A stretch of 64,000 bases of DNA from Limnohabitans sp. 2KL-1 (GCF_003063435.1 NZ_NESL01000001.1:806001-870000), one strand, 5' to 3'. Positions 25,976-34,852 are shown, counted from the stretch's first letter. Numbers and translations: made by a program. Notes: a model not told the origin generated them from the letters alone.

Positions 25976-27040
25976 ATGCACTTTATCTGGCCCGAGCTGC
26001 TTTGGCTATTGCTGTTGATCCCCCTGTTGGTGGTGGGGTACATCCGGGCTTTGCGCCGCAAACGCATTGCGGTTGTGCATTACCCCAGCCTGGACCTGAT
26101 CCGGCCGGCGTTGGGTCCGGGGCACCGGATCCGCAGGCACATCCCGCCCGCTTTGCTGTTGTGCGCTTTGTCTCTGGTGTTGCTGGGCACCGCCCGGCCC
26201 AGTGCGAGGGTCACCTTGCCTGCCGACTACCTGACCTTGGTGCTGGCCATGGACGTGTCGCGCAGCATGCTGGCCGAAGACGTGCCGCCCAGCCGCATCG
26301 TCGCGGCCCAGCAAGCGGCCAAAACCTTTCTTCAGGAACTGCCCGGTCATGTGCGCGTGGCCGTAGTGTCTTTTGCGGGCAACGCCCAGCTGGTGCAGGG
26401 CGTGACGGACCATAAAGACGCTTTGTTGGCCGCCATCGACAGCTTTCAGTTGCAGCGCGGCACGGCCACGGGCAGCGGTTTGCTGGTGGCACTCAACACC
26501 TTGCTGCCCGAGTCGGCTGTTGATCTGGAGTCGGTGCTGTATGGCGCTGAGTTCAAGTCCGGCAGCTTGAGTCCCCAGGCTGGCTCTGCCGCAGGGCGTT
26601 CGCTCGACCAGCGTGCAGCACCACAGGCCGCCAAGCCCATGCCTGTGGGTTCCTATTCGGCCGGTGCGGTGATCTTGTTGTCCGATGGGCGCCGTACCAC
26701 CGGCCCCGATCCGGTCGAGGTGGCCAAGTGGGCGGCTTCCAAGGGGGTGCGCGTGTACACCGTGGCTTTTGGGACGCCTAATGGCTTCATTCCGGGGTAT
26801 GAAGGTTTCTCCTTTTACGCCCGGGTGGACGAAGAGGCGTTGCAAAAAGTGGCCGAGACGACAGGGGCCGAATTTTTCAGGGCCAGCAACGCCACCGATC
26901 TTGCGTCCATTTACCAGCACCTGTCATCCAAGTTCACGCTGGAGCGGCGTGACACCGAAATCACCGCCTTGCTGGTGGCTGTCGCGGGTCTGTTGGCGCT
27001 GCTGGCGCTGGGGTTGTCGATGCGTTGGTACCGGCGCTGA
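25976..27040 (+). CDS. VWA-domain membrane protein, BatA-like (divergent paralogue)
   Basis: A 354-residue protein: two N-terminal helices (about 8-24 and 57-75), a VWA domain with MIDAS motif DVSRSM (about 93-98) and a C-terminal helix (about 330-350). It aligns along its whole length with the minus-strand VWA protein at 21798-22880, including PPSRI.AAQ.AAK after the MIDAS and the shared tail EI/VTAL. An upstream in-frame start exists, but ATG 25976 begins the typical HFIWPELLWLL. It is transcribed away from the protease gene and may share a control region with it. Confidence 0.87.
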   Translation: MHFIWPELLWLLLLIPLLVVGYIRALRRKRIAVVHYPSLDLIRPALGPGHRIRRHIPPALLLCALSLVLLGTARPSARVTLPADYLTLVLAMDVSRSMLAEDVPPSRIVAAQQAAKTFLQELPGHVRVAVVSFAGNAQLVQGVTDHKDALLAAIDSFQLQRGTATGSGLLVALNTLLPESAVDLESVLYGAEFKSGSLSPQAGSAAGRSLDQRAAPQAAKPMPVGSYSAGAVILLSDGRRTTGPDPVEVAKWAASKGVRVYTVAFGTPNGFIPGYEGFSFYARVDEEALQKVAETTGAEFFRASNATDLASIYQHLSSKFTLERRDTEITALLVAVAGLLALLALGLSMRWYRR

Positions 27041-27126
27041 GCGCGTTCACCTGGCATTTCACCGCGCGCCAAGGGGCGGGGTCGCTCTGATTGCGCCCCG
27101 GCTTTGACAATGTGGCGGTTGCTGCT

Positions 27127-28347
27127 TCAGTGGATGCTGGCATGGATGGCGTCACGCACGCGAGGGTAGATTTGCTGGTGCCATTTTTTGCCGCTGAAAA
27201 CGCCGTAATGGCCCACGCCGGTTTGTACATGGTGCGTTTTCAAAGAGGGACGGATCCCGGTGCACAAGTCCTGTGCCGCCACGGTTTGACCCACTGCGCA
27301 AATGTCGTCACGCTCGCCTTCCACGGTCATCAAGGCGGTGCGGTGGATGGCTGCAGGGTTCACGGCGCGGCCTCTGTAAGTGAGTTTCCCCAGCGGCAGG
27401 TCGTAGGTCTGGAAAACCTTGCGCACGGTTTCCAGATAGAACTCGGCCGGCAGGTCATTCACGGCCAGGTACTCGTCATAAAACTTGCGGATCGATGCCG
27501 CTTCTTCGACGCGCCCGTCCCGCAAATGTTCATAGAGGTGTTTGAAAGCCTCTTTGTGGCGCTCCATGTTCATGCTCATGAAGGCCGAGAGTTGCACAAA
27601 GCCCGGGTACACCTTGCGCATGAAGCCCACATGCGGCAAGGGCACATGGCTGATCAGGTTCTTTTCGAACCACTCGATGGGTTGGCTGATGGCCAATTCG
27701 TTCACCCCGGTGGGGTTGACCCTGCAATCGACCGGGCCTGCCATCAGGGTCAGGCTGCGCGGTTGTGCGGCGTCGTGGTCTTCGGCCATGAGGGCGGTGG
27801 CGGCCAGCGCCGCCACGCAGGGCTGGCACACGGCCACCATGTGCACACCCGGGCCGATGGCGCGCATGAACTGCATCAGGTAGCCGATGTAATCGTCCAG
27901 GCCGAAGCCGCCGTGCCACAGACCGATGTCGCGGGCGTTGTGCCAGTCGGTGATGTAAACGTCGTGGTCTTGCAGCAAGGTGCGCACGGTTTCGCGCAGC
28001 AAGGTGGCGAAGTGGCCCGACAGCGGTGCGGCCAGCAGCACGGGGGGCTGGTAGGGCAGGTGCTGGGCCTGCATTTTCTTGAAATGCAGCAAGGTGCCAA
28101 AAGGCAGACTCAGCGCTACTTCTTCCTGTATTTCAAAGGTGTTGCCTGCGACCTCCACGGTGTCGATTTGGTAGCACGGTCGGCTGTGCGTCAGGCGCAT
28201 GCGGGCCAGCACGTCGAAAGCGGCCATGGGCATGCGCAGGGCGCGGTGTTCTTGGGTTGGAAGCCAGGCGGGGGCACCCCAGTGCTGTGCCAGCAACCGC
28301 CAGGGTGAACTCAAGTCGGACTGCAGTTGGTAGGCTTGGTACAGCAT
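27127..28347 (-). CDS. phaZ: intracellular polyhydroxybutyrate depolymerase
   Basis: A 406-residue alpha/beta hydrolase of the intracellular PHB depolymerase family. It shows the ITDWHNARDIGLWHGGFGLDDY block, a nucleophile elbow MVAVCQPCVAALAA in which Cys (about residue 183) replaces Ser as in Ralstonia PhaZ1, and a late TGVGHYGVFSGKKW with the catalytic His. It mobilises stored PHB to 3-hydroxybutyrate. No PHB synthesis genes lie beside it. A GC-rich, U-poor gap separates it from the convergent VWA gene. Confidence 0.92.
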   Translation of the reverse strand: MLYQAYQLQSDLSSPWRLLAQHWGAPAWLPTQEHRALRMPMAAFDVLARMRLTHSRPCYQIDTVEVAGNTFEIQEEVALSLPFGTLLHFKKMQAQHLPYQPPVLLAAPLSGHFATLLRETVRTLLQDHDVYITDWHNARDIGLWHGGFGLDDYIGYLMQFMRAIGPGVHMVAVCQPCVAALAATALMAEDHDAAQPRSLTLMAGPVDCRVNPTGVNELAISQPIEWFEKNLISHVPLPHVGFMRKVYPGFVQLSAFMSMNMERHKEAFKHLYEHLRDGRVEEAASIRKFYDEYLAVNDLPAEFYLETVRKVFQTYDLPLGKLTYRGRAVNPAAIHRTALMTVEGERDDICAVGQTVAAQDLCTGIRPSLKTHHVQTGVGHYGVFSGKKWHQQIYPRVRDAIHASIH

Positions 28348-28538
28348 GGCGTGCCTTCAGTGTGGAGATGCAGCGATGGACGCAAGTTACGGGCCAGTGC
28401 CCAGGCACTGCGGTGGTGCCTGCAGCGGTGGATGTGTGGCATGGCCCTTGCATCCAAACCATGAGCATCGTGCAGTTGCATGACGCGCTTGTGAAATTCA
28501 CAGCCCACATCCGCTTGTTCAACGTTCTGGAGATCTTC

Positions 28539-29195
28539 ATGCCCAAAGCCATCCTTACCCTCAGCAGCAAAAATTACGGGGCCTGGGCCTTGCGCGGCTG
28601 GTTGATGGCCAAACTGGTACGGCTCGATTTCATCGAAAAAGTCATCTCGCCCGACGACCCCAGCATGCGGGCCGAAATGCTTTTGCTGTCGGCTTCGATG
28701 CAGGTGCCCTCGCTGGACCACGAGGGTGTGCATGTGTGGGACACCTTGGCGATGGGTGAATACCTGAACGAGGTCAAGCCCAAGGCGGGTTTGCTGCCCG
28801 CAGACCGTGCTGCCCGATCGCATTGCCGCGCCATTTGTGGCGAGATGCATTCGGGTTTCAGTGCGCTGCGGGCATCCTTGCCGATGAACATCAAGGCACA
28901 TTTCCCGGGCTTCAAGATTTGGTCGCGCGCGCAAACCGACATCGACCGCATTGTGGTCATTTGGCAGGAATGTCTGGCTCAGTACGGTGGCCCCTATTTG
29001 TTTGGCAAAAAGCCTGGCCTGGCCGATGCCATGTTCGCGCCTGTGGTCACCCGTTTTCGCACTTACGACGTGAAGCTCGATCACGCTTGTCAGGCTTACA
29101 GCGATGCCATCATGGCCTTGCCCGACATGCAGGAGTGGGTGACTTCGGCGCTGGCGGAGCCCGATGAAATTGACGAGCTGGATGCCGAGTTTTGA
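28539..29195 (+). CDS. glutathione S-transferase-like protein
   Basis: A 218-residue GST-fold protein. The N-terminal thioredoxin-like part (LSSKNYGAWALRGWLMAKL, then MQVPSLDHEGVHVWDTLAMGEYL with the cis-Pro at VPSL and the VWDTLA glutathione-binding turn) is followed by an all-helical domain ending in DMQEWVTSAL. ATG 28539 has GGAG 8 nt upstream; earlier in-frame starts lack one. The substrate is unknown. It is followed by a strong symmetric terminator. Confidence 0.85.
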   Translation: MPKAILTLSSKNYGAWALRGWLMAKLVRLDFIEKVISPDDPSMRAEMLLLSASMQVPSLDHEGVHVWDTLAMGEYLNEVKPKAGLLPADRAARSHCRAICGEMHSGFSALRASLPMNIKAHFPGFKIWSRAQTDIDRIVVIWQECLAQYGGPYLFGKKPGLADAMFAPVVTRFRTYDVKLDHACQAYSDAIMALPDMQEWVTSALAEPDEIDELDAEF

Positions 29196-29209
29196 AGTTG
29201 CAAGAGTGG

Positions 29210-29242
29210 GTCAAAACGGCGCAGGATTTGCGCCGTTTTGAC
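29210..29242. terminator. bidirectional intrinsic terminator
   Basis: A perfect 14-bp inverted repeat with a 5-nt loop: GTCAAAACGGCGCA, then GGATT, then the reverse complement ending in GTTTTGAC. It lies between the convergent GST and cupin genes. AAAA/TTTT tracts sit inside the stem on both sides, so it can stop transcription in either direction. Confidence 0.88.
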
Positions 29243-29247
29243 GTACT

Positions 29248-29670
29248 TCAGTTCCAGGGCGTAGTGGCCGGAATGGCGCACACAGGATCGACCTCGATGG
29301 TCTTGAAGTCGGCCGGTGACACGATTTCCAGGTACTCCATGTCGGGTGAGTAGTCGAACAGGTAATGCTGGATGCCCGGGCGCTGGTGCACGCAGTCACC
29401 CGCTTCGACCAGGGTGACCTGGTCTTCGTACATGAACTTGGCCCAGCCTTTGACCATGATCACGATCTGGAAGTCGGCCTCGTGGCGGTGCCAGCCCGTG
29501 CCTTTTTCGGGGGCCATGTTGGCTTTGACCAGATGTGCAATCACTTGGCCGTGCGTGGCCTCGGCAATGCCCAGGTCACGGTAGAGGAAAAAGTCGCGCA
29601 GGCCACCCGAGGCATAAGGCTTGTCGGTGGCTTTGAGGTGCGAAAAGAGGGTCCCGGTTTTGTCCAGCAT
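29248..29670 (-). CDS. cupin-domain protein
   Basis: A 140-residue small beta-barrel. Cupin motif 1 is GTGWHRHEADFQIVIMVKGWAKF (from about residue 58; HxH then E/Q ligands) and motif 2 is AGDCVHQRPGIQHYLFDYS (about 90-108). ATG 29670 is preceded by AAGGAG, so the longer upstream frame is rejected. Metal-binding cupins of this size act as isomerases, dioxygenases or sensors; the role here is unknown. It is divergent from the CMD-family gene across a 232-bp gap that probably holds promoters for both. Confidence 0.83.
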   Translation of the reverse strand: MLDKTGTLFSHLKATDKPYASGGLRDFFLYRDLGIAEATHGQVIAHLVKANMAPEKGTGWHRHEADFQIVIMVKGWAKFMYEDQVTLVEAGDCVHQRPGIQHYLFDYSPDMEYLEIVSPADFKTIEVDPVCAIPATTPWN

Positions 29671-29902
29671 GCAGTACTCCTTGAAGGCGAAGCCAGATGG
29701 CTTCGCTGGGGTACTGCAAGCCATGTGCCAGCGCTGGCGCTGTTTTCACCGCCTGTGGCGCTCGGTGCTGGTGCATGGCAAGCCGCGGGTGCACCGCTCT
29801 GTGCCGTGTGTGCACCAGTCATTTGGGCGACTGTGGGGCTGGGGGCTTGTTGTTACCTTTGCGCGCTGTTTTGTCCACCCACGCCATATTGCTGGAACCA
29901 CC

Positions 29903-30493
29903 ATGACCGAGCGACTCTCTCAGATCACCTACGACGCCTTGCCTGCCGACGTGCGACCTTTGGCCGATGACATCCTCAAGGTGTCAAGCGCCGCGCTGGG
30001 CGGGCCTTACAACGCGCTGTTGCGCAGCCCCGACATGGCGCGCCGTGCCTTTGATTTTCTGGACTATCTGCGCTTCAAGACCTCGGTCAACAAGCGACTG
30101 AACGAGTTTGCCATCCTGATCCAGGCGCGCATCTCGAATGCGCAATACGAATGGTGGGCGCACGAGCCAATTGCCCGCAAGGCAGGCTTGTCCGATGCGG
30201 TCATGCGCGACTTGCAGCAATGCAGCCGCCCGAACGGCATGCAAGACGATGAACGCCTTGTCTATGATTTTTGCATTCAGTTGTCTTTGAATCACCGCGT
30301 TCCTGACGATCTGTGGCAAGAAGCCGTGATGAAAATGGGCGAGCAGGCGGTGGTAGACCTGACGGTTTTGTCAGGCACGTATGTGATGGTGTCCATGTTG
30401 CTGAATGCCACGCAGGTGGGCATTCCGGGCGGTGGTGCCGAACCCCTGCAGGTGCTGAGCCCTCTGGAGATTCGCCAGCGTTTGCTGGCCTGA
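29903..30493 (+). CDS. carboxymuconolactone decarboxylase-family protein
   Basis: A 196-residue all-helical CMD/AhpD-family protein with the family core RLNEFAILIQARISNAQYEWWAHEPIARKAGLSD (about 70-103). The CxxC pair of AhpD is absent, and EWWAHEP carries the conserved His, so it is not a peroxidase partner. It fits the group often found in Burkholderiales aromatic and solvent catabolic loci next to Bug proteins. It precedes a Bug protein and an MFS transporter on the same strand (36- and 58-bp gaps), suggesting a small catabolic operon. Confidence 0.85.
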   Translation: MTERLSQITYDALPADVRPLADDILKVSSAALGGPYNALLRSPDMARRAFDFLDYLRFKTSVNKRLNEFAILIQARISNAQYEWWAHEPIARKAGLSDAVMRDLQQCSRPNGMQDDERLVYDFCIQLSLNHRVPDDLWQEAVMKMGEQAVVDLTVLSGTYVMVSMLLNATQVGIPGGGAEPLQVLSPLEIRQRLLA

Positions 30494-30529
30494 TCCGTCA
30501 CACTGGCAGATTCAAATAAGGAGACATTC

Positions 30530-31507
30530 ATGGACCCCCGTTTCATTCGCGCCGCTTTGGCGGTACTGCTGGCAGCCGCCGCTGTCCAAGCCCCGGCGCA
30601 AGATTTCCCCAACCGCGCCATCACCATGGTCATGCCTTATGCACCAGGTGGCCCGGGTGACACCATCACCCGTGTCTTCGCCGGGGCCATGCAAAAGCAT
30701 TTGGGCCAGCAGATCGTGGTGGACAACACCGCAGGGGCTTCGGGCTCGATCGGCACGGCCAAGGTGGCACGGGCCAAACCCGATGGCTACACCTTGTTGA
30801 TGATCCACGTCAGCCATGCGACCAATCTGGCGATGTACAAAAGCCTGCCCTACCACCCGGTGGACGATTTCGAGCCGATCGGCCGAGCCACCAGTGGTCC
30901 GATGGTGATCGTCACGCGCAACGAGTTCCCGGCCAGGAACCTGGGCGAGTTTGTGGCCTACGTCAAGGCCAATGCCGCGAAGGTCAGCTTGGCGCACGCG
31001 GGTGTGGGTTCGGCCTCGCACCTGTGCGGCTTGATGATGATGAACGCGCTGAACGTCAAGTTCAATGAAATCCCTTACAAGGGCACCGGCCCCGCCCTGA
31101 CCGATCTGATGGGCGGCCAGGTGGACATCCTGTGCGACCAGACCTCAGGCACCGTCCCTTCCGTCAAGAGCGGCAAGATCAAGGCTTATGCGTCGGCAGG
31201 CAAAACCCGTTTGCCGCAATTGCCCGAGGTGCCTGCCATTTCGGAGGCGGGGGTGGAGGGTTTTGACATCAACATTTCCTTTGGCTTGTATGCCCCCAAA
31301 GGCACACCCAAGTCGGTGCTGGACCCATTGACCTCGGCCTTGCAAAAATCCGTGGGCGATGTCGAAGTGCGCCAGCGTCTGGAGGCCATGGGCATCTCGG
31401 CTGTGAGCGCCGAATTGGCAAGGCCTGAGGCTTTGCGTTCCCATTTGAAAAACGAAATCGACACCTTGGGCGGTTTGTTGGTCAAGGCGGGTGTCAAAGC
31501 GAATTGA
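30530..31507 (+). CDS. Bug/TctC-family extracytoplasmic solute-binding protein
   Basis: A 325-residue secreted protein with a signal peptide ending in QAPAQ and the landmarks ITMVMPYAPGGPGDTITRVF, GQQIVVDNTAGASGSIGTAKVARA and LPYHPVDDFEPIGR. AAGGAG lies 7 nt before the ATG. It is the third orphan Bug protein of the window. It sits between a CMD-family gene and an MFS permease, which would be the actual membrane carrier nearby. Its ligand is unknown. Confidence 0.9.
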   Translation: MDPRFIRAALAVLLAAAAVQAPAQDFPNRAITMVMPYAPGGPGDTITRVFAGAMQKHLGQQIVVDNTAGASGSIGTAKVARAKPDGYTLLMIHVSHATNLAMYKSLPYHPVDDFEPIGRATSGPMVIVTRNEFPARNLGEFVAYVKANAAKVSLAHAGVGSASHLCGLMMMNALNVKFNEIPYKGTGPALTDLMGGQVDILCDQTSGTVPSVKSGKIKAYASAGKTRLPQLPEVPAISEAGVEGFDINISFGLYAPKGTPKSVLDPLTSALQKSVGDVEVRQRLEAMGISAVSAELARPEALRSHLKNEIDTLGGLLVKAGVKAN

Positions 31508-31565
31508 AGGTGGCCGCTGCGTGCTGGGGCCTTGAGGTGTCAGTCTCGCCTGTACGGGAGATGAA

Positions 31566-32750
31566 ATGATGAAAAACTGGTGGCCCTTGCTGCTGACTTT
31601 GGTGATCCAGGCGATGGTGGCCATGGCCTTGCTGACCTTGCCCGTGATGGCACCCGTGGTGGCTGAGGCCATGCAGGTCTCGCCCGCGCTGGTGGGGCTG
31701 TACGTGTCGGTGACCTATGCCGGGGCCATGGTCTCTACTTTGATGGGGGGTGCCACGGTGGCCCGGATGGGTGCCATCCGCGTGAGCCAATGGGGTCTGC
31801 TCTTGTGCGCGGCAGGTTTGCTTTTGTGCGCCGTGCCCTGGTTTCCAGCCATGGTGCTGGGGGCGGTGTTGATTGGCCTGGGTTATGGGCCGATCACCCC
31901 GGCCAGCTCGCACCTGCTGGCCCGCACGACGCCCCAAAGCCAGATGTCGCTGGTGTTTTCCATCAAGCAAACCGGCGTGCCTTTGGGCAGTATGCTGGCC
32001 GGTGCCATGGTGCCGCCCTTGGCCTTGCTGACCAACTGGCAAATCAGTCTGCTGGCAGTGGCCGGGGCGTGCCTGTTGTGTGCTGGGGTGTCGCAAGGTT
32101 TGCGGGCCGAGTTGGACACTGACCGCCAGCCTGCCACCCCCATCCGCTGGGGTAGTTTGGTTCAGCCCATTCGGTTGGTGCTGGCGCATCGCAGCTTGCT
32201 CACCATGGCGTCCTGCTCGTTCATGTTTTCGATGGTGCAACTGTCGCTGACCACTTACTTGGTGACTTTTTTGCATGAGGACTTGTCGTATGGCCTGGTG
32301 GCTGCGGGCCTGGCCTTGTCGGTCACGCAAATGGGGGGCATTGGTGGGCGCATCGCTTGGGGCTATGTGGCCGACCGCTGGCTGGGTGCCCGGCGCATGC
32401 TGCTGCTTTTGGCCAGCCTGATGGCGCTTGGTGCGCTGGCTTCGGCCTTTTTGACCACCAACACGCCGCAGAGCGTGGTGGTGGTGATTCTGGTGGCGTT
32501 TGGTGCTTCGGCCATCGGCTGGAACGGGGTGTACCTGGCCGAAGTGGCCCGACGTGCCCCGCCAGGCATGGCCAGCATGGCGACAGGCGGGACTTTGGCG
32601 TTCACGTTTTTGGGGGTGGTGGTGGGGCCCCCCATGTTCGGTGTCCTGTCCAGTCTGTTTGGTACTTACCGCGCGGGGTTTGCGGGCCTGATGGTCATGG
32701 CCAGTGTCAGTGGCACCGTGTTGTTCTGGAGCCAGCGGCCTGCCCGTTGA
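31566..32750 (+). CDS. MFS transporter
   Basis: A 394-residue integral membrane protein with about 12 hydrophobic segments in two six-helix halves. The A-like motif of the second half is GGIGGRIAWGYVADRWLGARR (about 260-280), and the first half has GGATVARMGAIRVSQWG. It belongs to the CynX/NimT-like or related small-anion/acid MFS groups, though subfamily assignment is uncertain. It lies 58 bp after the Bug gene, at the end of the plus-strand run, and converges on the asparaginase gene with only 10 bp between stops. Confidence 0.87.
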   Translation: MMKNWWPLLLTLVIQAMVAMALLTLPVMAPVVAEAMQVSPALVGLYVSVTYAGAMVSTLMGGATVARMGAIRVSQWGLLLCAAGLLLCAVPWFPAMVLGAVLIGLGYGPITPASSHLLARTTPQSQMSLVFSIKQTGVPLGSMLAGAMVPPLALLTNWQISLLAVAGACLLCAGVSQGLRAELDTDRQPATPIRWGSLVQPIRLVLAHRSLLTMASCSFMFSMVQLSLTTYLVTFLHEDLSYGLVAAGLALSVTQMGGIGGRIAWGYVADRWLGARRMLLLLASLMALGALASAFLTTNTPQSVVVVILVAFGASAIGWNGVYLAEVARRAPPGMASMATGGTLAFTFLGVVVGPPMFGVLSSLFGTYRAGFAGLMVMASVSGTVLFWSQRPAR

Positions 32751-32760
32751 AGTCGGGCGT

Positions 32761-33774
32761 TCAAGCAGCCTGCAAAATTTGGTCGATCCAGTGCTGCAGT
32801 GCGGTGCCGTTCATGCCGTGCGCCAGCCCCAGCAGCATGATGATGCGCACTTTGTGCGGCGGCAAAGGGCCTGCGGTCAACAGTCCGTGGGCGGCATCGT
32901 TGTAAACGCTGGTGCGCGTCACGCTGCCGGTGATGAAACGGGCACATCGGGCTACCAGCACGCCCTGGCTGGGCAAGGCCTGGATGAACGCCCGGTAGGC
33001 TGTGGGCGTGTTGGCGTTGCCCAAGCCGGCATGCACAATGCCCTGCGCACCGGCAGCCACAAAGGCGCGCATCGCGGTCTCGTCCACACCCGCATAGGCC
33101 ACGGCAATGTCCACGCGAGGCCAGGTCGCAGGCGTTGGCCAATCGGCAGGCGTTTGCCAGGCCACAGTCGGGGCACGCCCGGCTGCGCGGAACCACTGCA
33201 CCGCCTGGTCGGCCACTTCGCCCACGGCCCCGGCCAGCGGGCTGTCAAAGGCTTCCACGCTGCTCACATGGCGTTTGGTGACCCACAGGCCCGAGTGGAT
33301 GCGCCCGTTCATCACCACCAAAGTGCCATGTCCGCGCGCACCGGGGCAGGCGGCCACACTGCAGGCATCGAGCAAATTGGCCGGGCCATCGGCCGAGTAG
33401 GCCGTGGCCGGGCGCATGGCACCCACCACAACGATGGGTTTGTCGCTGTCCACGCTCAGGTGCAAAAACGTCGCGGTTTCTTCCAGTGTGTCGGTGCCAT
33501 GCGTCACCACGATGCCCGTCACATCGGGGTTGTGGACGGCTTGCATCACAGCGGCATGCAGCTCAAGCCAGTGCTCGGGCCGCACGTCGTAGCTGGCCAG
33601 CTGCAGGGGTTGTGTGACATCGATGTCGTAGCGCTGGCGCAACTCGGGCACGGTGTCGATCACCGCAGCCAGGCTCAGGCTGGCGGGTTTGTAATCGGTG
33701 CTGACCGAGGCGGCGCTGGCCGCGCCGGCGATGGTGCCGCCGGTGCCAATCAAGGCCAAATGGGGTTTTGTCAT
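32761..33774 (-). CDS. type II-like L-asparaginase
   Basis: A 337-residue asparaginase/glutaminase. Both catalytic threonine motifs are present: IGTGGTIAGAAS (residues 9-20) and VVTHGTDTLEETATFL (about 89-104), with the Lys-containing segment reduced to VVGAMRPATAYSADGP. There is no signal peptide, so it should be cytoplasmic despite resembling AnsB-type enzymes. It releases ammonia from asparagine or an analogue. It starts 3 bp after the stop of the MhpD-like gene, indicating co-transcription. Confidence 0.88.
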   Translation of the reverse strand: MTKPHLALIGTGGTIAGAASAASVSTDYKPASLSLAAVIDTVPELRQRYDIDVTQPLQLASYDVRPEHWLELHAAVMQAVHNPDVTGIVVTHGTDTLEETATFLHLSVDSDKPIVVVGAMRPATAYSADGPANLLDACSVAACPGARGHGTLVVMNGRIHSGLWVTKRHVSSVEAFDSPLAGAVGEVADQAVQWFRAAGRAPTVAWQTPADWPTPATWPRVDIAVAYAGVDETAMRAFVAAGAQGIVHAGLGNANTPTAYRAFIQALPSQGVLVARCARFITGSVTRTSVYNDAAHGLLTAGPLPPHKVRIIMLLGLAHGMNGTALQHWIDQILQAA

Positions 33775-33777
33775 GTT

Positions 33778-34611
33778 TCAAGTCTCCGAAAAAATCATGT
33801 GGACGCAGCCCAGCGGGCCGTAATCGGCGTTGGCACAGTCGCCGGGTTCCAGTTCAAGCGGCACCATGCAGGTGCCGGTGGTGATCACCTGACCCTTTTG
33901 CAAGGGGATGCCCAAGCTGGACAGCTGGTTGGCCAGCCAGGTCAGGGCGGTGCGCGGATCGCCCAGCACGTTGCCGCCTGTGCCTTCGCGTGTGTACTTC
34001 AGCGTGCTGCCGTGGTCCACGCGGGCGTGCACGGGGTAGGTGCTCAAGTCCAGTTCGCGCCACAGCTCGGGTGCGGCCGGACCCAGCACAAAATGGCGGG
34101 CACAGGCGTTGTCGGCCAGCAACTGGGCCTCTCCGGCCTGTGTGAAGGGTTCCAGCCGGGAGTCTGGCACTTCAATGGCGGGGTGCAAGCTGGCCACAGC
34201 GGCCATGACCTCTTGTGGGGTGTAGGGCAAGGCTTGCGGCGGCAGGTCCGTGGCCATGGTGAAGGCAAATTCTGGCTCGGCCACGCGCATGCGGTTGCCC
34301 GCTGAAGGGACCGTGGCACCGCTGTCAAACACCATGCCTGACAGCAAACGTCCGGCCAGTGGCCCACCCACGTTGATGTGGGCTTGTCCATTGGCGCTGG
34401 TGGCGGCGATCTTCCAGCCCAGCAAGGTGCGGCCCGACACGACAGGCAATTGCGCCTGTGCGGCATAGCCTTGTGCGGCCGTGACTGGCTGGCATGTTGG
34501 GGGCAGGGCGCTCAGCACCTGGCCCGTATGCCAATGGTCCCAAATCGCTTGGGCAGCTTGCTTGGCCATTTGAAACTCAGGACTGGCTGAGGCGGGTATT
34601 TGCAGACTCAT
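33778..34611 (-). CDS. 2-oxopent-4-enoate hydratase / fumarylacetoacetase-fold protein (MhpD-like)
   Basis: A 277-residue FAH-superfamily enzyme. The metal site is AEPEFAFTMATDLP (about 111-124; E-x-E ligands), and a C-terminal GGNVLGDPRTALTWLANQLSSLG ends in TGTCMVPLELEPGD. Relatives hydrate 2-hydroxypenta-2,4-dienoate in meta-cleavage pathways or decarboxylate 4-oxalocrotonate. No other meta-cleavage genes are beside it. Pairing with asparaginase is unusual and suggests a dicarboxylate or amide substrate, but that is speculation. Confidence 0.83.
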   Translation of the reverse strand: MSLQIPASASPEFQMAKQAAQAIWDHWHTGQVLSALPPTCQPVTAAQGYAAQAQLPVVSGRTLLGWKIAATSANGQAHINVGGPLAGRLLSGMVFDSGATVPSAGNRMRVAEPEFAFTMATDLPPQALPYTPQEVMAAVASLHPAIEVPDSRLEPFTQAGEAQLLADNACARHFVLGPAAPELWRELDLSTYPVHARVDHGSTLKYTREGTGGNVLGDPRTALTWLANQLSSLGIPLQKGQVITTGTCMVPLELEPGDCANADYGPLGCVHMIFSET

Positions 34612-34657
34612 CCGTCAATTGTTACGCCAAGTGGCTCGAATCTTCCAAAATCTTGTG

Positions 34658-34663
34658 TATAAT
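34658..34663 (+). promoter_or_regulatory. -10 box of the tRNA-Met promoter
   Basis: A perfect TATAAT preceded by TGTG lies 31 bp before the tRNA 5' end, with a start point expected near 34670. A -35 at the right distance (CTCGAA region) is poor. The gap 34612-34694 holds nothing else beyond the likely divergent promoter of the MhpD-like gene. Confidence 0.65.
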
Positions 34664-34694
34664 TTTTGGCTTGACGACATCGTCAGAAAATTCA

Positions 34695-34771
34695 GGTGAT
34701 ATAGCTCAGTTGGTTAGAGCGCAGCATTCATAATGCTGATGTCGGTGGTTCAAATCCACCTATCACCACCA
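34695..34771 (+). tRNA. tRNA-Met (CAT), elongator type
   Basis: A 77-nt cloverleaf: acceptor GGTGATA pairs with TATCACC. The D arm is AGCTCAGTTGGTTAGAGC, the anticodon arm GCAGC-ATTCATAA-TGC has anticodon CAT, and the T arm carries GGTTCAAATCC. ACCA is encoded at the 3' end. G1-C72 is paired, so it is not an initiator tRNA. A CAT tRNA could also be the lysidine-modified Ile2 species; the overall sequence fits elongator Met better. Confidence 0.95.
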
Positions 34772-34782
34772 AGACATGATCC

Positions 34783-34818
34783 AAGGCCGTTCACTGACAT
34801 CCAGTGAACGGCCTTTTT
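34783..34818 (+). terminator. intrinsic terminator of tRNA-Met
   Basis: A perfect 14-bp stem (AAGGCCGTTCACTG / CAGTGAACGGCCTT) with a 5-nt loop is followed by TTTC. It starts 12 bp after the tRNA CCA end. Confidence 0.92.
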
Positions 34819-34852
34819 CATTGTGCGCCCATGCTGGGCGCACAATGAAAAA
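34814..34852. repeat. perfect 17-bp hairpin between two terminators
   Basis: TTTTTCATTGTGCGCCC, loop ATGCT, then the exact reverse complement. Its outer T tract is the run that ends the tRNA terminator, and its outer A tract is the T run of the rpsT terminator read from the other strand. It therefore overlaps both terminators and may compete with them or act as an insulator. Confidence 0.85.

Noticed and set aside
27041..27126. Terminator between the convergent VWA and phaZ genes (GGGGCG/CGCCCC)
   Set aside because: The stem is short, the loop is long and no T run follows in either direction.
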